From contig CAJOLZ010000009.1 in assembly GCA_905235575.1 (NCBI GenBank), forward strand, positions 1-64,000: DNA of 64,000 bases, in the 5' to 3' direction. This DNA is from an uncultured Bacteroidaceae bacterium (GTDB lineage: Bacteria > Bacteroidota > Bacteroidia > Bacteroidales > Bacteroidaceae). A program made the translations under genes and the position numbers. Under the pieces are notes generated by a model that saw only the letters and a list, made by a program, of their open reading frames with translations, was not told where the DNA came from and ran no database searches. The number at the start of each line of letters is the position of its first letter. Within the stretch, counting starts at the first letter, position 1. Shown piece after piece: positions 7,463 through 16,212 of this stretch.

Positions 7463-8517
7463 ATGACAGCATTACAACTGCATGCCGAACTCTTTCGCGC
7501 AATGGGGAAAATAGCCGACGACGAGGTATTGATGGCGAAGGTACTCAGGTATGTGAAGCGTCTGGCTGCCAAGAAAGAAGACCCGACCTTGATGACGAAG
7601 GAGGAGTTCTTCGCTCCATCTGGAAACATGAAGCAAAGGACTTTACGCCATGGCTTGCTGAAGAAGAAAATATTTCCAGGCTCAGTGAAGACATCGGTAT
7701 AGACATTGTTTTGGAAGAACAAGAGTCTAACGTGGGTGAATTTAGTGTTGATATTTTCGCTACCGAAGAAGGTACTGGAAGAAAAATCATCATTGAGAAC
7801 CAGTTGGAGGACACCAACCACGACCACCTCGGTAAGATTATCACCTATGCTTCCGGCAAGGATGCCGAAGTCATCATCTGGATTGTAAAGCGTGCTCGTG
7901 ACGAACACAAGCAGGCTATTGAATGGCTAAATAATCATACCGATGATAAATGTGCCTTCTTCCTCATTGAAATAGAGTTGTGGCGTATCGGGAAGTCGGA
8001 TCCTGCTGTGAAATTCAATATCGTAGAACGCCCCAATGACTGGGCTAAGAGCATGAAGAAATCTTCTTCTCTTACGCAGGGAGGGGCACAGAAGTTGAAT
8101 TTCTGGCAGCAGTTCATAGAATACAACCAGGCAAACAACGGCGTTTATGCCAAATCTATGCCGACTTCTGATACATGGATTGGAAAATCAATCAAAGGCA
8201 TACCTGGTACTAGGGTTAACATTGTTGTAACCAAAGATAGTTGCCGTATCGAAGCAAATATCAATTCTGGAAACCAAGAGAAAAACAAGAATATTTTTGA
8301 TGCTTTAATCACTCAAAAAGATGTTATTGAGCAGGAATATGGTGCCAAATTTGTTTGGCAGCATCTGGATGAAAAAAAAACATGTCGCATTTATGAGGAA
8401 CGCCCTTTGTCATATATAAGTGAGGATGATCGACAAGCCATCTTCCAGTTCTTCTGTGATGCCACGAACCGAATGCTTACATCCTTCGGTCACCAAGCTA
8501 AATTATTCAAGAAATAA
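7463..8517 (+). pseudogene. Deletion fusion: antitoxin-like 5' end joined out of frame to a DUF4268 protein
   Basis: From the ATG at 7463 about 50 residues (MTALQLHAELFRAMGKIADD, then a KKEDPTLMTKEEFF segment) read like the start of a small Bacteroidales protein that I recall as an antitoxin-type partner. At about 7605-7625 the similarity jumps to another frame, which runs to 8517 and encodes about 300 residues beginning SIWKHEAKDFTPWLAEEENI, then GRKIIIENQLEDTNHDHLGKI. That is the PDDEXK-like N-terminal region and C-terminal domain of DUF4268 proteins. The first frame stops at 7702. The second frame has no good start near its beginning, so full-length DUF4268 product is unlikely without frameshifting. 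The DUF4268 part is visibly AT-richer than its neighbours, suggesting transfer. Confidence 0.75.
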
Positions 8518-8557
8518 AGGCCAAGCACTATAAGGGTATTAGATTTATATTTTTTAA

Positions 8558-8689
8558 TTGTCACTTAATGGTGAGATAACCATCACTGACGCAGTGGGCA
8601 TCGTGAACCTCATCCTCAACAGCAACTCCGCCGGCATGAAAGAACGGCGTGTGAGGGAGAAAGTGACGACTGAAAGAGAACCGGAATAA
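8558..8689 (+). pseudogene. Remnant of a dockerin-like C-terminal repeat
   Basis: Between a TAA at 8555 and a TAA at 8687 the plus strand encodes LSLNGEITITDAVGIVNLIL and then 24 more residues. The pattern D/S-LNG-x-I-TITDAVGIVN-LIL is that of the EF-hand-like half-repeats (dockerin type I-like) that end many secreted Bacteroidales proteins. No upstream coding sequence remains, so it is a decayed 3' end. Its last part is included in the right-hand 197-bp repeat; the left copy carries only a broken version. Confidence 0.5.
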
Positions 8690-8812
8690 GCGCACCTCAA
8701 TCCTACGTATGTCGCACCACGCTGCGACAGCCTGCGTACCACGTTGCGACGCCCGTCGCAACGTGGTGCGTTTTTCTTCCCCAATCAGTGTGCGTGCATG
8801 CCAACGAAAAAA
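8616..8812 (+). repeat. 197-bp direct repeat, right copy (contains R4)
   Basis: Partner of 7192-7388. Together the copies bracket the DUF4268 fusion. The gap 8518-8872 otherwise holds only the dockerin-like remnant and no intact gene. Confidence 0.85.
8711..8775 (+). repeat. Palindromic intergenic repeat, copy R4
   Basis: Three units; 8735-8770 folds into a 16-bp stem with a GCCC loop and TTTTT at 8771-8775. The differences from R3 preserve pairing (wobbles only). Confidence 0.85.
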
Positions 8813-8872
8813 CGCGCCCTCTCCGTTTGGGGAAGACGCGCTGTATGAAATGTGTTTTGTGGTCGGCAGGGT

Positions 8873-11071
8873 TTATTTCAGCCAGCGCTGAAGCCATTCG
8901 AAATAGGTTCGCTGCCAGAGGATTCCGTTTTGGGGTTTGAGCACCCAGTGGTTCTCGTCGGGGTAGAGCAGCAGCTCGGCCGGGATGCCTCGCATGCGTG
9001 CCGCATTGAAGGCGCTCATGCCTTGTGTGGCGTTGATGCGATAGTCCTTCTCGCCATGGATGCAGAGAATGGGGGTGTCCCACTTGTCGACGAAGAGATG
9101 CGGCGAGTTGCGGTAGGTCTTGTCGGCGTTGGCGGTGCGGTCTTTGTTCCAGTAGGCATCGTCGTACTCCCAGTTTGAGAACCAGTTTTCTTCGGTTTCG
9201 GTATACATGGCCTCGAGGTTAAAGGCTCCGTCGTGGGCGATGAAACACTTGAAGCGTCCCTGGTGGTGCCCTGCGAGATAGTAGACGGAGAAACCGCCGA
9301 AGGAGGCTCCCACGGCTGCCAGTCGGTCACGGTCGACATAAGGTAGGTTCTCGGCTGCATCGTCGATGGCGCGCAGATAGTCATCCATGCAGAGGCCGGT
9401 CCAGTCACCGCTGATTTCTTCGCACCACTGGCTACCGAAGCCTGGCAGTCCGTGGCGATTGGGGGCTATGATGACGTAGCCCTGCGATGCCATGATGCGG
9501 AAGTTCCATCGGTAGCTCCAGAACTGTGAAACGGGGCTCTGGGGACCGCCTTCGCAGAAGAGAAGGGTGGGGTATTTCTTCGAAGCATCGAAGTGGGGTG
9601 GCTTGATTATCCAGTATTGCATCTGCTCACCGCTGGTGGTCTCAATCCATCGCTCCTCACAGCTGCCTTCGTCAAGTTGGCTGAGGATGTGTCGGTTTTC
9701 ATCAGTCAATTGCTTGATATCCGTATCGGTTTTGTTGGAGCCGGGTGTGACGATGTAGAGGTCGGCAGGGTGCATGTAGTCGTGGCGTTCGGCAAGGATT
9801 TGTTTGTCGTCTAACATCTGAAGCGACCCGAAGTCGGCTTGATAATCGGTCAGTTGTGTTACCTCGCCCTCGAGGTTGGTGCGATAGAGGTTTTCGGTGG
9901 CATGCCATACACCGATATAGAAGAGGGTGTGTGAATCGGGTGCCCAGCAGAAATCGTCGACGTTGGAGTCGAAGGTCTCGGTAACATAGGTCTTGGTGTC
10001 CTGCTGTAGGTCATAGATGCAGAGTCGCTGTCGGTCGCTCTCGTATCCGTCGCGCTCCATGGAGAGCCATGCGAGGTAGCGTCCGTCGGGCGAGAATTTG
10101 GGATTCTGGTCGTAGCCAACCTGCATGTCTTCGCCTTTGTCTTTGCCGAGTGTGTTGATGGCTTGGTTCTTGAGCGTCTTGGTGGGGTCGAACTGACCTT
10201 CGGCAGCGCCATCGGGTAAGGCATCAAAGGGAAGGCCGCTCTTGCAGAGGTTGCGTGTGTGCTCAGTGGATGTGAGGTCGTGAGCCTCGACATCGTAGAG
10301 GAAGATGTCTGAATCCGTTGATATGCTGTAAGCCAGCCCAGTCTTGGTACGGCACGTGAAAGCGATGTACTTCGAGTCGGGGCTCCATGCGAGTTGTTCT
10401 ACACCTCCGAACGGTTCCATGGGGCATTCGTAGGGCTGACCTTCGAGAATGTCGAACTCGTCGCCTGTCTCCAGATTGTGCACGAAGGGGTGTGGAATGC
10501 TTTCTACGTAGTGATCCCAATGGCGATACATGAGGTCGGTGATGATGCGGCCTGTGCTCTTGGGCAGGTCGGCGGGGCGCTCCTGTATGATATCGTGATA
10601 GGGGACGGACTTGATGAGGATGACTTTCTTGCGGTCGGGCGAGAGAATATAGCCTTCGACGTCGCCTTGGGTCTCGCAGAGTTGCTTGCGCTCTTTGCCT
10701 TGGACGTTCATGCTCCAGAGCTGGCCTCCGCTGAGATAAGCGATGTGCTTGTCGTCAATCCATGTGGGATCGCTCTCGCTCTGGTCTGTTGATGTGAGCA
10801 ACTGGGGCTCTCCTTCAAGGTCTTTTAGGTATAGAACGGTGTGTCTCTTGTTGGCTTCGACGCTGTAGTAGGTGACTTGATAGGCTACTGAAGTGCCGTC
10901 GGGCGAGGGTGCATAGGTGCCGATGCGTCCCATGGCCCATAGGGCTTCGGGTGTCATGCGGTCGGCATTGAGCTTGAAATCGATGTGCTTTCCGATTTCC
11001 ATCGGTTTATCGTTTGTGCCGCAGGCTGTCAGCATGAGTAGTGCGGCAAATAGGACTGTTTTATAATTCAT
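8873..11071 (-). CDS. S9 family peptidase (prolyl oligopeptidase / DPP-like lipoprotein)
   Basis: A 732-residue protein with a lipoprotein signal (MNYKTVLFAALLMLTACG, lipobox Cys at 17), so it is membrane anchored and periplasmic. The N-terminal half has WD40-like/beta-propeller repeats (SPDGTSVAYQ, SPDRKKVILI, SPDSKYIAFT, SPDGRYLAWL). The C-terminal alpha/beta-hydrolase domain has the nucleophile in GASFGG (about S590), acid in HGEKDY (about D676) and His in DENHW (about H708). Such enzymes release dipeptides or amino acids from peptides. It is the last gene after DUF1846, 10 bp away, and probably belongs to the pyrG-led operon. Confidence 0.92.
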   Translation of the reverse strand: MNYKTVLFAALLMLTACGTNDKPMEIGKHIDFKLNADRMTPEALWAMGRIGTYAPSPDGTSVAYQVTYYSVEANKRHTVLYLKDLEGEPQLLTSTDQSESDPTWIDDKHIAYLSGGQLWSMNVQGKERKQLCETQGDVEGYILSPDRKKVILIKSVPYHDIIQERPADLPKSTGRIITDLMYRHWDHYVESIPHPFVHNLETGDEFDILEGQPYECPMEPFGGVEQLAWSPDSKYIAFTCRTKTGLAYSISTDSDIFLYDVEAHDLTSTEHTRNLCKSGLPFDALPDGAAEGQFDPTKTLKNQAINTLGKDKGEDMQVGYDQNPKFSPDGRYLAWLSMERDGYESDRQRLCIYDLQQDTKTYVTETFDSNVDDFCWAPDSHTLFYIGVWHATENLYRTNLEGEVTQLTDYQADFGSLQMLDDKQILAERHDYMHPADLYIVTPGSNKTDTDIKQLTDENRHILSQLDEGSCEERWIETTSGEQMQYWIIKPPHFDASKKYPTLLFCEGGPQSPVSQFWSYRWNFRIMASQGYVIIAPNRHGLPGFGSQWCEEISGDWTGLCMDDYLRAIDDAAENLPYVDRDRLAAVGASFGGFSVYYLAGHHQGRFKCFIAHDGAFNLEAMYTETEENWFSNWEYDDAYWNKDRTANADKTYRNSPHLFVDKWDTPILCIHGEKDYRINATQGMSAFNAARMRGIPAELLLYPDENHWVLKPQNGILWQRTYFEWLQRWLK

Positions 11072-11081
11072 AATTCACAAT

Positions 11082-12545
11082 TCATTTCTTCTTGACTGGA
11101 TCGCATGTCAGTCCGCATCCCAACTTATTGAAGATCTTTCGGTCTACTTCGCTCAGCATGACTGTGCTGTGTACCTGACATCCGCGCAGTCGTGGTAGCT
11201 GTTCGAGCGCACGGCGGCATTGCTCGTCGTCTTTCGACAACATGCTCAGCGCCACCAGTACTTCGTCGGTGTGCAGGCGTGGGTTCTTGCCTCCCAGATA
11301 TTCGATTTTGGTCTTCTGTACGGGCTCGATGAGACTTTGAGGTATGAGTTTTGCTTCGTGGCTGATGCCTGCCAGATGCTTGGTGGCATTCAGCAACAGG
11401 GCTGCACTGCAACCGAGAAGTGGCGACGACTTGGCAGTTATGATTGTACCGTCTTCAAGTTCGATTGCAGCTGCTGTGTGTCCGCTCAACTCTTGTTTGG
11501 TGGATGCCGCCACGGTCACTCGTCGGTAGGCTGTTGTTATCTTGGCCTGGTTGAACAGCAGGAGGATTTTGTTAACTTCTCGTTCGTTGTCGGCTCCGTC
11601 TGCCAACTTGTTGGTGGCGGTGTAATAGCGGCGGATAATCTCGTCGCGGCTGGCCTGACAGCACACTTCGTCGTCGTTGATGCAGAAGCCTACCATGTTT
11701 ACACCCATGTCGGTGGGCGACTTGTAGGGGTTCTCGCCGTAGATTCCTTCGAAGAGCGCGTTCAACACGGGGAATATCTCGATGTCGCGATTGTAGTTGA
11801 CGGCGATATTGTTATAGGCTTCCAGATGAAATGGGTCTATCATGTTTACATCGTTCAGGTCGGCAGTGGCAGCCTCGTAGGCGATGTTCACAGGATGTTT
11901 CAGCGCCAGGTTCCACACGGGGAAGGTCTCAAATTTGGCGTATCCGGCACGAATTCCGCGTGCATTCTCGTTGTAAAGCTGCGAGAGGCATACGGCCATC
12001 TTGCCGCTACCGGGACCAGGAGCTGTGACGATGACCAGTTCGCGCGACGTCTCGACATAGTCGTTTTTGCCAAAGCCTTCATCGCTGGCGATAAGTTCGA
12101 CATTGTGGGGATAGCCGTCGATGAGATAATGGTAATATGACTTGATGCCCATGCGTTCGAGCCGATGGCGGAATTGGTCGGCGGCACGTTGGCCGTTGTA
12201 ATGTGTGATAACCACCGAGCCCACCATGAAGTCGCGCTTCATGAATTCGTCGCGCAGACGAAGCACATCTTCGTCGTAGGTGATGCCCAGGTCGGCTCTC
12301 ACTTTGTTCTTCTCAATATCGTCGGCACTGATTACGATGACAATCTCGATGTTGTCGCGCAACTGACCGAACATTCTCAACTTGCTGTCGGGCTTGAAAC
12401 CTGGGAGCACTCTGGACGCATGATGGTCATCGAAGAGTTTGCCACCCAGTTCGAGGTAAAGTTTGCCATCGAACTGTGCAATGCGATTGCGGATGTGTTC
12501 CGACTGAATCCTGAGATATTTCTCGTTGTCGAATCCTATTTTCAC
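11082..12545 (-). CDS. DUF1846 domain-containing protein
   Basis: A 487-residue protein matching the DUF1846 family over its whole length, starting MKIGFDNEKYLRIQSEHIRNRI. A GPGSGKMAVCLSQLYNE segment near residue 175 resembles a nucleotide-binding P-loop-like turn (GxGSGK). The family is cytoplasmic, widespread in gut Firmicutes and Bacteroidetes, and has a structure but no settled function. It lies 48 bp after yidC and 10 bp before the S9 peptidase gene, suggesting shared transcription rather than shared function. Confidence 0.9.
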   Translation of the reverse strand: MKIGFDNEKYLRIQSEHIRNRIAQFDGKLYLELGGKLFDDHHASRVLPGFKPDSKLRMFGQLRDNIEIVIVISADDIEKNKVRADLGITYDEDVLRLRDEFMKRDFMVGSVVITHYNGQRAADQFRHRLERMGIKSYYHYLIDGYPHNVELIASDEGFGKNDYVETSRELVIVTAPGPGSGKMAVCLSQLYNENARGIRAGYAKFETFPVWNLALKHPVNIAYEAATADLNDVNMIDPFHLEAYNNIAVNYNRDIEIFPVLNALFEGIYGENPYKSPTDMGVNMVGFCINDDEVCCQASRDEIIRRYYTATNKLADGADNEREVNKILLLFNQAKITTAYRRVTVAASTKQELSGHTAAAIELEDGTIITAKSSPLLGCSAALLLNATKHLAGISHEAKLIPQSLIEPVQKTKIEYLGGKNPRLHTDEVLVALSMLSKDDEQCRRALEQLPRLRGCQVHSTVMLSEVDRKIFNKLGCGLTCDPVKKK

Positions 12546-12593
12546 GGAGCGTTGAATGGTGAAATGTGAAACGTGATGTTTTACTGAACTCTT

Positions 12594-14468
12594 TTATTTG
12601 TTCTGCTGACGGCGCTGTTCTTCCATCATCTGTGCCTGCTTCTGCAGAGCCTCTAGACGTGCTGCCATGCCAGAAGTCTTCTTCGGGTCGTTCTTATGTT
12701 GTGCCTTGTAAGCCTCAAGTTTGGCCAAGAGCTTGCTGTCATCGGTTGTCTTGCGGAGATACCACATCATCAAGATGTTGAGCAATCCGGAGAGGAAGTA
12801 GTAGTAGCACAGACCTGAACTGTAGTTGTTGAACATAAAGAAGAACATGATGGGCATGAAGTACATCATGTATTGCATCATTTTCATCTGCTGTGCCTGC
12901 TCGCCAGTGAGTTGGTTCTGCTGCTGACGCATGCTAATCCATGTATTGATGATATTTGTGGCGCAGAACAGCAGACAGAAGATGCTTAGGTGGTCACCGA
13001 TGAGCCACAGATTCTTTCCCCATCGGATGATGTCGTCATATGCGCTCAGGTCATCGGCCCACAGGAAACTTTGTCCTCGCAGTTCAATGGCTTTGGGAAC
13101 GAAGTTGAACAAGGCAATCCAGATGGGGGTCTGAATCAGCATCGGCAGGCAGCCGCCCATGGGACTTACGCCATATTGATTGTAAATCTGCATCATCTCC
13201 TGCTGCTTCTTCATGGCGTCCTCTTGCTTGGGATATTTCTTGTTAAGCTCGTCAATCTGTGGTTTCAGAACACGCATCTTGGCACTGCTCATAAAGCTCT
13301 TTTTCGTGGTGGGATAAACCAAAAACTTGACAATGACAGTGAGCAGGAGCAGCACGATACCCATCGGAAGGCCGAATGCGGTGAGCCAGTCGAACAGGTA
13401 GATGATGAACCAGCGGTTAATCCATCGGAACAGCGGCCATCCCAGGTCGACGAGCCTTTCCAGTTCGAGGTCTTTCGGGGCGATGCTCTGCTTGTTGTGA
13501 GCTTTCAGCTTGTGGAAGTCGTTCGGTCCGAGGTACAGTTGCAAGCGTGTGGGCTGGTTTCCGTTGGGGTCGAAGGCTGTCTTCACCTCGGCCTCGTATG
13601 TCTTTAGGTAACCTGACTTCTTCTCCGTCTCCTGAATGCTGGTCAGATGGGCGTCGGTAAAATTGTCTGGCGCAATCATTACAGCGCTGAAGAACTGGTT
13701 CTTGAAGGCAATCCAATCGAGCTGCTCGTCCACCGTCTTGTCATCGTTGCGTGTCTCTTTCAGATGCTTGGTGCCCTTGTCGGTCCGCTTATAGGTGAGG
13801 GTGCTGTAGCGGTTCTCAAAGTCGTAGCCCTTCTCTTGCTGTAAGATGCGGTCGGTCCAGTTCACACTCATCGTCTTGGTGCTGGGCGAGAAGAATCCGT
13901 CCAGTCCTTGGGTGGTGATGTGGATGTCCATCATGTAGGAGTCGTGGCGCAGCTGGTAGCTGATGGCCAGCATTCTTCCCGGCTGACTCAGCATCATGGT
14001 GACGCTGGTGTCCGTCACGGCTTCGGGTCTAAAGAAGTAATTGGAGGTGATGATGTTCTCCTGCTTGCCCTCGAAGGCGAAGCTCATCTGTGCGTCCTTT
14101 CGCGAGAGGAGGGTTACATTTCCTCCGTAGCGGCTGTCGAAGCCTTTCAGCTCGGCTTGTTCCACCGCACCGCCCAAGGTGCTGAGCGTTATTTTCACTA
14201 CACTGTTTTCTAGCACGATTTCCTGCTCCGTTCCCTCGCGTTGTGCGAAGAAGAGTGCGGAACTGTCTGTGGATGCGGCTGCTGCGGCTTCGGCCTGTGC
14301 CGCCAGTTGTGCCTTGGTAGCCTCTTCGGCTTGTTGACGTTCGACGGCGGCGATGCTGTCGCGTTCAGCCATCTGTCGGAGTTCGGCTTCGCTGGGACGA
14401 CTGAACCAGCTGAAAGCCACCACTACGAGGGTGATAAGGATTAGTCCGGTGATTGTATTTTTGTCCAT
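12594..14468 (-). CDS. yidC: Membrane protein insertase YidC
   Basis: YidC inserts and folds inner-membrane proteins, alone or with SecYEG. The 624-residue protein has the Gram-negative layout: an N-terminal membrane anchor (residues 5-20, NTITGLILITLVVVAFSWF), a large periplasmic beta-sandwich (about 60-350), then the conserved membrane core from about residue 360 (LFDWLTAFGLPMGIVLLLL) including FMSSAKMRVLKPQIDELNKKYPK and the MGGCLPMLIQTPIWIALF hairpin. A basic, Gln-rich tail follows the last helix. It starts 3 bp after the pyrG stop, so the two are translationally close. Confidence 0.97.
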   Translation of the reverse strand: MDKNTITGLILITLVVVAFSWFSRPSEAELRQMAERDSIAAVERQQAEEATKAQLAAQAEAAAAASTDSSALFFAQREGTEQEIVLENSVVKITLSTLGGAVEQAELKGFDSRYGGNVTLLSRKDAQMSFAFEGKQENIITSNYFFRPEAVTDTSVTMMLSQPGRMLAISYQLRHDSYMMDIHITTQGLDGFFSPSTKTMSVNWTDRILQQEKGYDFENRYSTLTYKRTDKGTKHLKETRNDDKTVDEQLDWIAFKNQFFSAVMIAPDNFTDAHLTSIQETEKKSGYLKTYEAEVKTAFDPNGNQPTRLQLYLGPNDFHKLKAHNKQSIAPKDLELERLVDLGWPLFRWINRWFIIYLFDWLTAFGLPMGIVLLLLTVIVKFLVYPTTKKSFMSSAKMRVLKPQIDELNKKYPKQEDAMKKQQEMMQIYNQYGVSPMGGCLPMLIQTPIWIALFNFVPKAIELRGQSFLWADDLSAYDDIIRWGKNLWLIGDHLSIFCLLFCATNIINTWISMRQQQNQLTGEQAQQMKMMQYMMYFMPIMFFFMFNNYSSGLCYYYFLSGLLNILMMWYLRKTTDDSKLLAKLEAYKAQHKNDPKKTSGMAARLEALQKQAQMMEEQRRQQNK

Positions 14469-14471
14469 CTG

Positions 14472-16079
14472 CTAATTGTTTTCAATACATGATTTAACAA
14501 AACTCATGAAGAGTGCGTGTGGTTTGAGTACGGTGCTGCTGTATTCGGGGTGGAACTGTGTGCCGATGTACCATTTCAGATTGGGAATCTCCACGATTTC
14601 CACCAGATTGCTTTCGGGATTCACTCCTACGCATTGCATTCCTTTTTCCTCGAATTCGGTCATATATTGGTTGTTGAACTCATAGCGGTGGCGATGTCGC
14701 TCGCTCACAACCGTTTTCTCTTCATAGGCCTGCCAGGTTCGGCTTCCCTTGCGTATGGCACATTCGTATGCTCCCAAACGCATCGTTCCACCCATTTGCG
14801 TGATGTTTTTCTGTTCCTCCATGATGTCAATGACGTTGTGAGGTGTCATTTGATCCATCTCGCGGCTGTTGGCATCGGGGTATCCGAGAACATTGCGCGC
14901 AAACTCGATGACCATCATCTGCATACCCAGACAGATCCCGAAGGTAGGGATGTCGTGGGTGCGAGTATATTCGGCTGCAATTATCTTACCCTCGATGCCG
15001 CGCTGCCCAAAGCCCGGACAGATGACTACTCCTTGCATTCCCTTCAGCTTCTCGGCCACGTTGGCGGCTGTTATCTTCTCGCTGTTCACAAAGTGAGCCT
15101 TCACCTTGTGGTCGTTATAAGTCCCGGCGTGAGCCAGACTCTCCAAAATACTCTTGTAAGCGTCCTGCAAGTCATATTTCCCGACCAGCGCAATGTGCAC
15201 AATCTTCTTTGCGTTCTTGCGGCGGTCCAGAAAGTTTCGCCACGGACCCAGACCAGGCTTCTCACCCGGTTCGATGCCGAGTTTCTTGAGGATAATCTCG
15301 TCGAGCCCTTGGTTTTGCAGGTTTACGGGCACTTCGTAGATGCTGGGCATGTCTTCGCTCTGAATCACGGCGTCCTCGTCAACATTGCAGAAGTGTGCAA
15401 CCTTGCAGCGGATGGCATTGTCTAGATGGTGCTCGGTGCGCAGAATCAGAATGTCGGGCTGGATACCCTGGCTCTGCAACTGTTTCACGCTGCTTTGCGT
15501 GGGTTTAGTCTTTATCTCGTGTGCGGCAGCCAGATAGGGAACGTAGGTCAGATGCACGTTGATGGCGTTCTTACCCACTTCCCAGCGGAATTGGCGGATG
15601 GCTTCCAGGAAAGGTGCACTCTCAATGTCGCCGATGGTGCCGCCAATTTCAGTAATGACGAAATCAAACTTGTACTTCTGCCCCAGTAGCTTGATGTTGC
15701 GTTTTATCTCGTCGGTGATGTGCGGAACCACCTGAATAGTCTTTCCGAGATAGTCGCCACGGCGTTCCTTCTCGATGACGTTCTGGTAGATACGCCCCGT
15801 AGTGATATTGTTTGCCTTCGTGGTCTGAATGCCCGTAAAGCGTTCGTAGTGTCCCAGATCGAGGTCCGTTTCGCGACCGTCCACGGTCACGTAACACTCA
15901 CCGTGCTCATAGGGGTTCAGCGTGCCCGGGTCGATGTTGATGTATGGGTCGAATTTCTGAATCGTGATATTGTATCCGCGAGCTTGCAGCAGTTTGCCGA
16001 TAGATGACGAAATGATGCCCTTGCCCAACGAAGACACCACGCCTCCCGTCACGAAAATGTATTTTGTCTCAGCAGCCAT
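14472..16079 (-). CDS. pyrG: CTP synthase
   Basis: PyrG converts UTP to CTP using ATP and glutamine, the last step of pyrimidine nucleotide synthesis. The 535-residue protein has the amidoligase domain with the ATP loop GGVVSSLGKGI at residues 12-22, and the C-terminal class I glutamine amidotransferase domain with the nucleophile Cys in GICLGMQ and the His-Glu pair in HPEYSS. Length and order match the bacterial family. It is the first gene of a leftward operon with yidC, DUF1846 and the S9 peptidase; its -7 box is at 16123-16130. Confidence 0.98.
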   Translation of the reverse strand: MAAETKYIFVTGGVVSSLGKGIISSSIGKLLQARGYNITIQKFDPYINIDPGTLNPYEHGECYVTVDGRETDLDLGHYERFTGIQTTKANNITTGRIYQNVIEKERRGDYLGKTIQVVPHITDEIKRNIKLLGQKYKFDFVITEIGGTIGDIESAPFLEAIRQFRWEVGKNAINVHLTYVPYLAAAHEIKTKPTQSSVKQLQSQGIQPDILILRTEHHLDNAIRCKVAHFCNVDEDAVIQSEDMPSIYEVPVNLQNQGLDEIILKKLGIEPGEKPGLGPWRNFLDRRKNAKKIVHIALVGKYDLQDAYKSILESLAHAGTYNDHKVKAHFVNSEKITAANVAEKLKGMQGVVICPGFGQRGIEGKIIAAEYTRTHDIPTFGICLGMQMMVIEFARNVLGYPDANSREMDQMTPHNVIDIMEEQKNITQMGGTMRLGAYECAIRKGSRTWQAYEEKTVVSERHRHRYEFNNQYMTEFEEKGMQCVGVNPESNLVEIVEIPNLKWYIGTQFHPEYSSTVLKPHALFMSFVKSCIENN

Positions 16080-16122
16080 GATTGTTTATGTTTTCTATGT
16101 TTGATTCACTTCTTTTAAGCTG

Positions 16123-16130
16123 CAAAATTA
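16123..16130 (-). promoter_or_regulatory. Bacteroidetes -7 promoter box for pyrG operon
   Basis: Reads TAATTTTG on the minus strand, 44 bp upstream of the pyrG ATG. It is back to back with the rightward box at 16175-16182. Confidence 0.6.
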
Positions 16131-16174
16131 CGAAAAAAACTCCATATCATACCGTGTTTACCGCCAAAAATGCG

Positions 16175-16182
16175 TACCTTTG
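16175..16182 (+). promoter_or_regulatory. Bacteroidetes -7 promoter box for the DUF3078 gene
   Basis: TACCTTTG, 31 bp upstream of the ATG at 16213. Confidence 0.6.
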
Positions 16183-16212
16183 CCTTGAAATTTCACAAAT
16201 TAAACATTCTAA

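Noticed and set aside
7285-7605. ATG at 7285 as the start of the DUF4268 protein
   Set aside because: That segment translates repeat R3 and its tail, so the frame is open by chance; the -7 box lies downstream at 7427.
7192-8812. Direct repeats as a composite transposon
   Set aside because: No transposase and no terminal inverted repeats at the outer edges; the repeats contain a gene tail plus a palindromic element instead.
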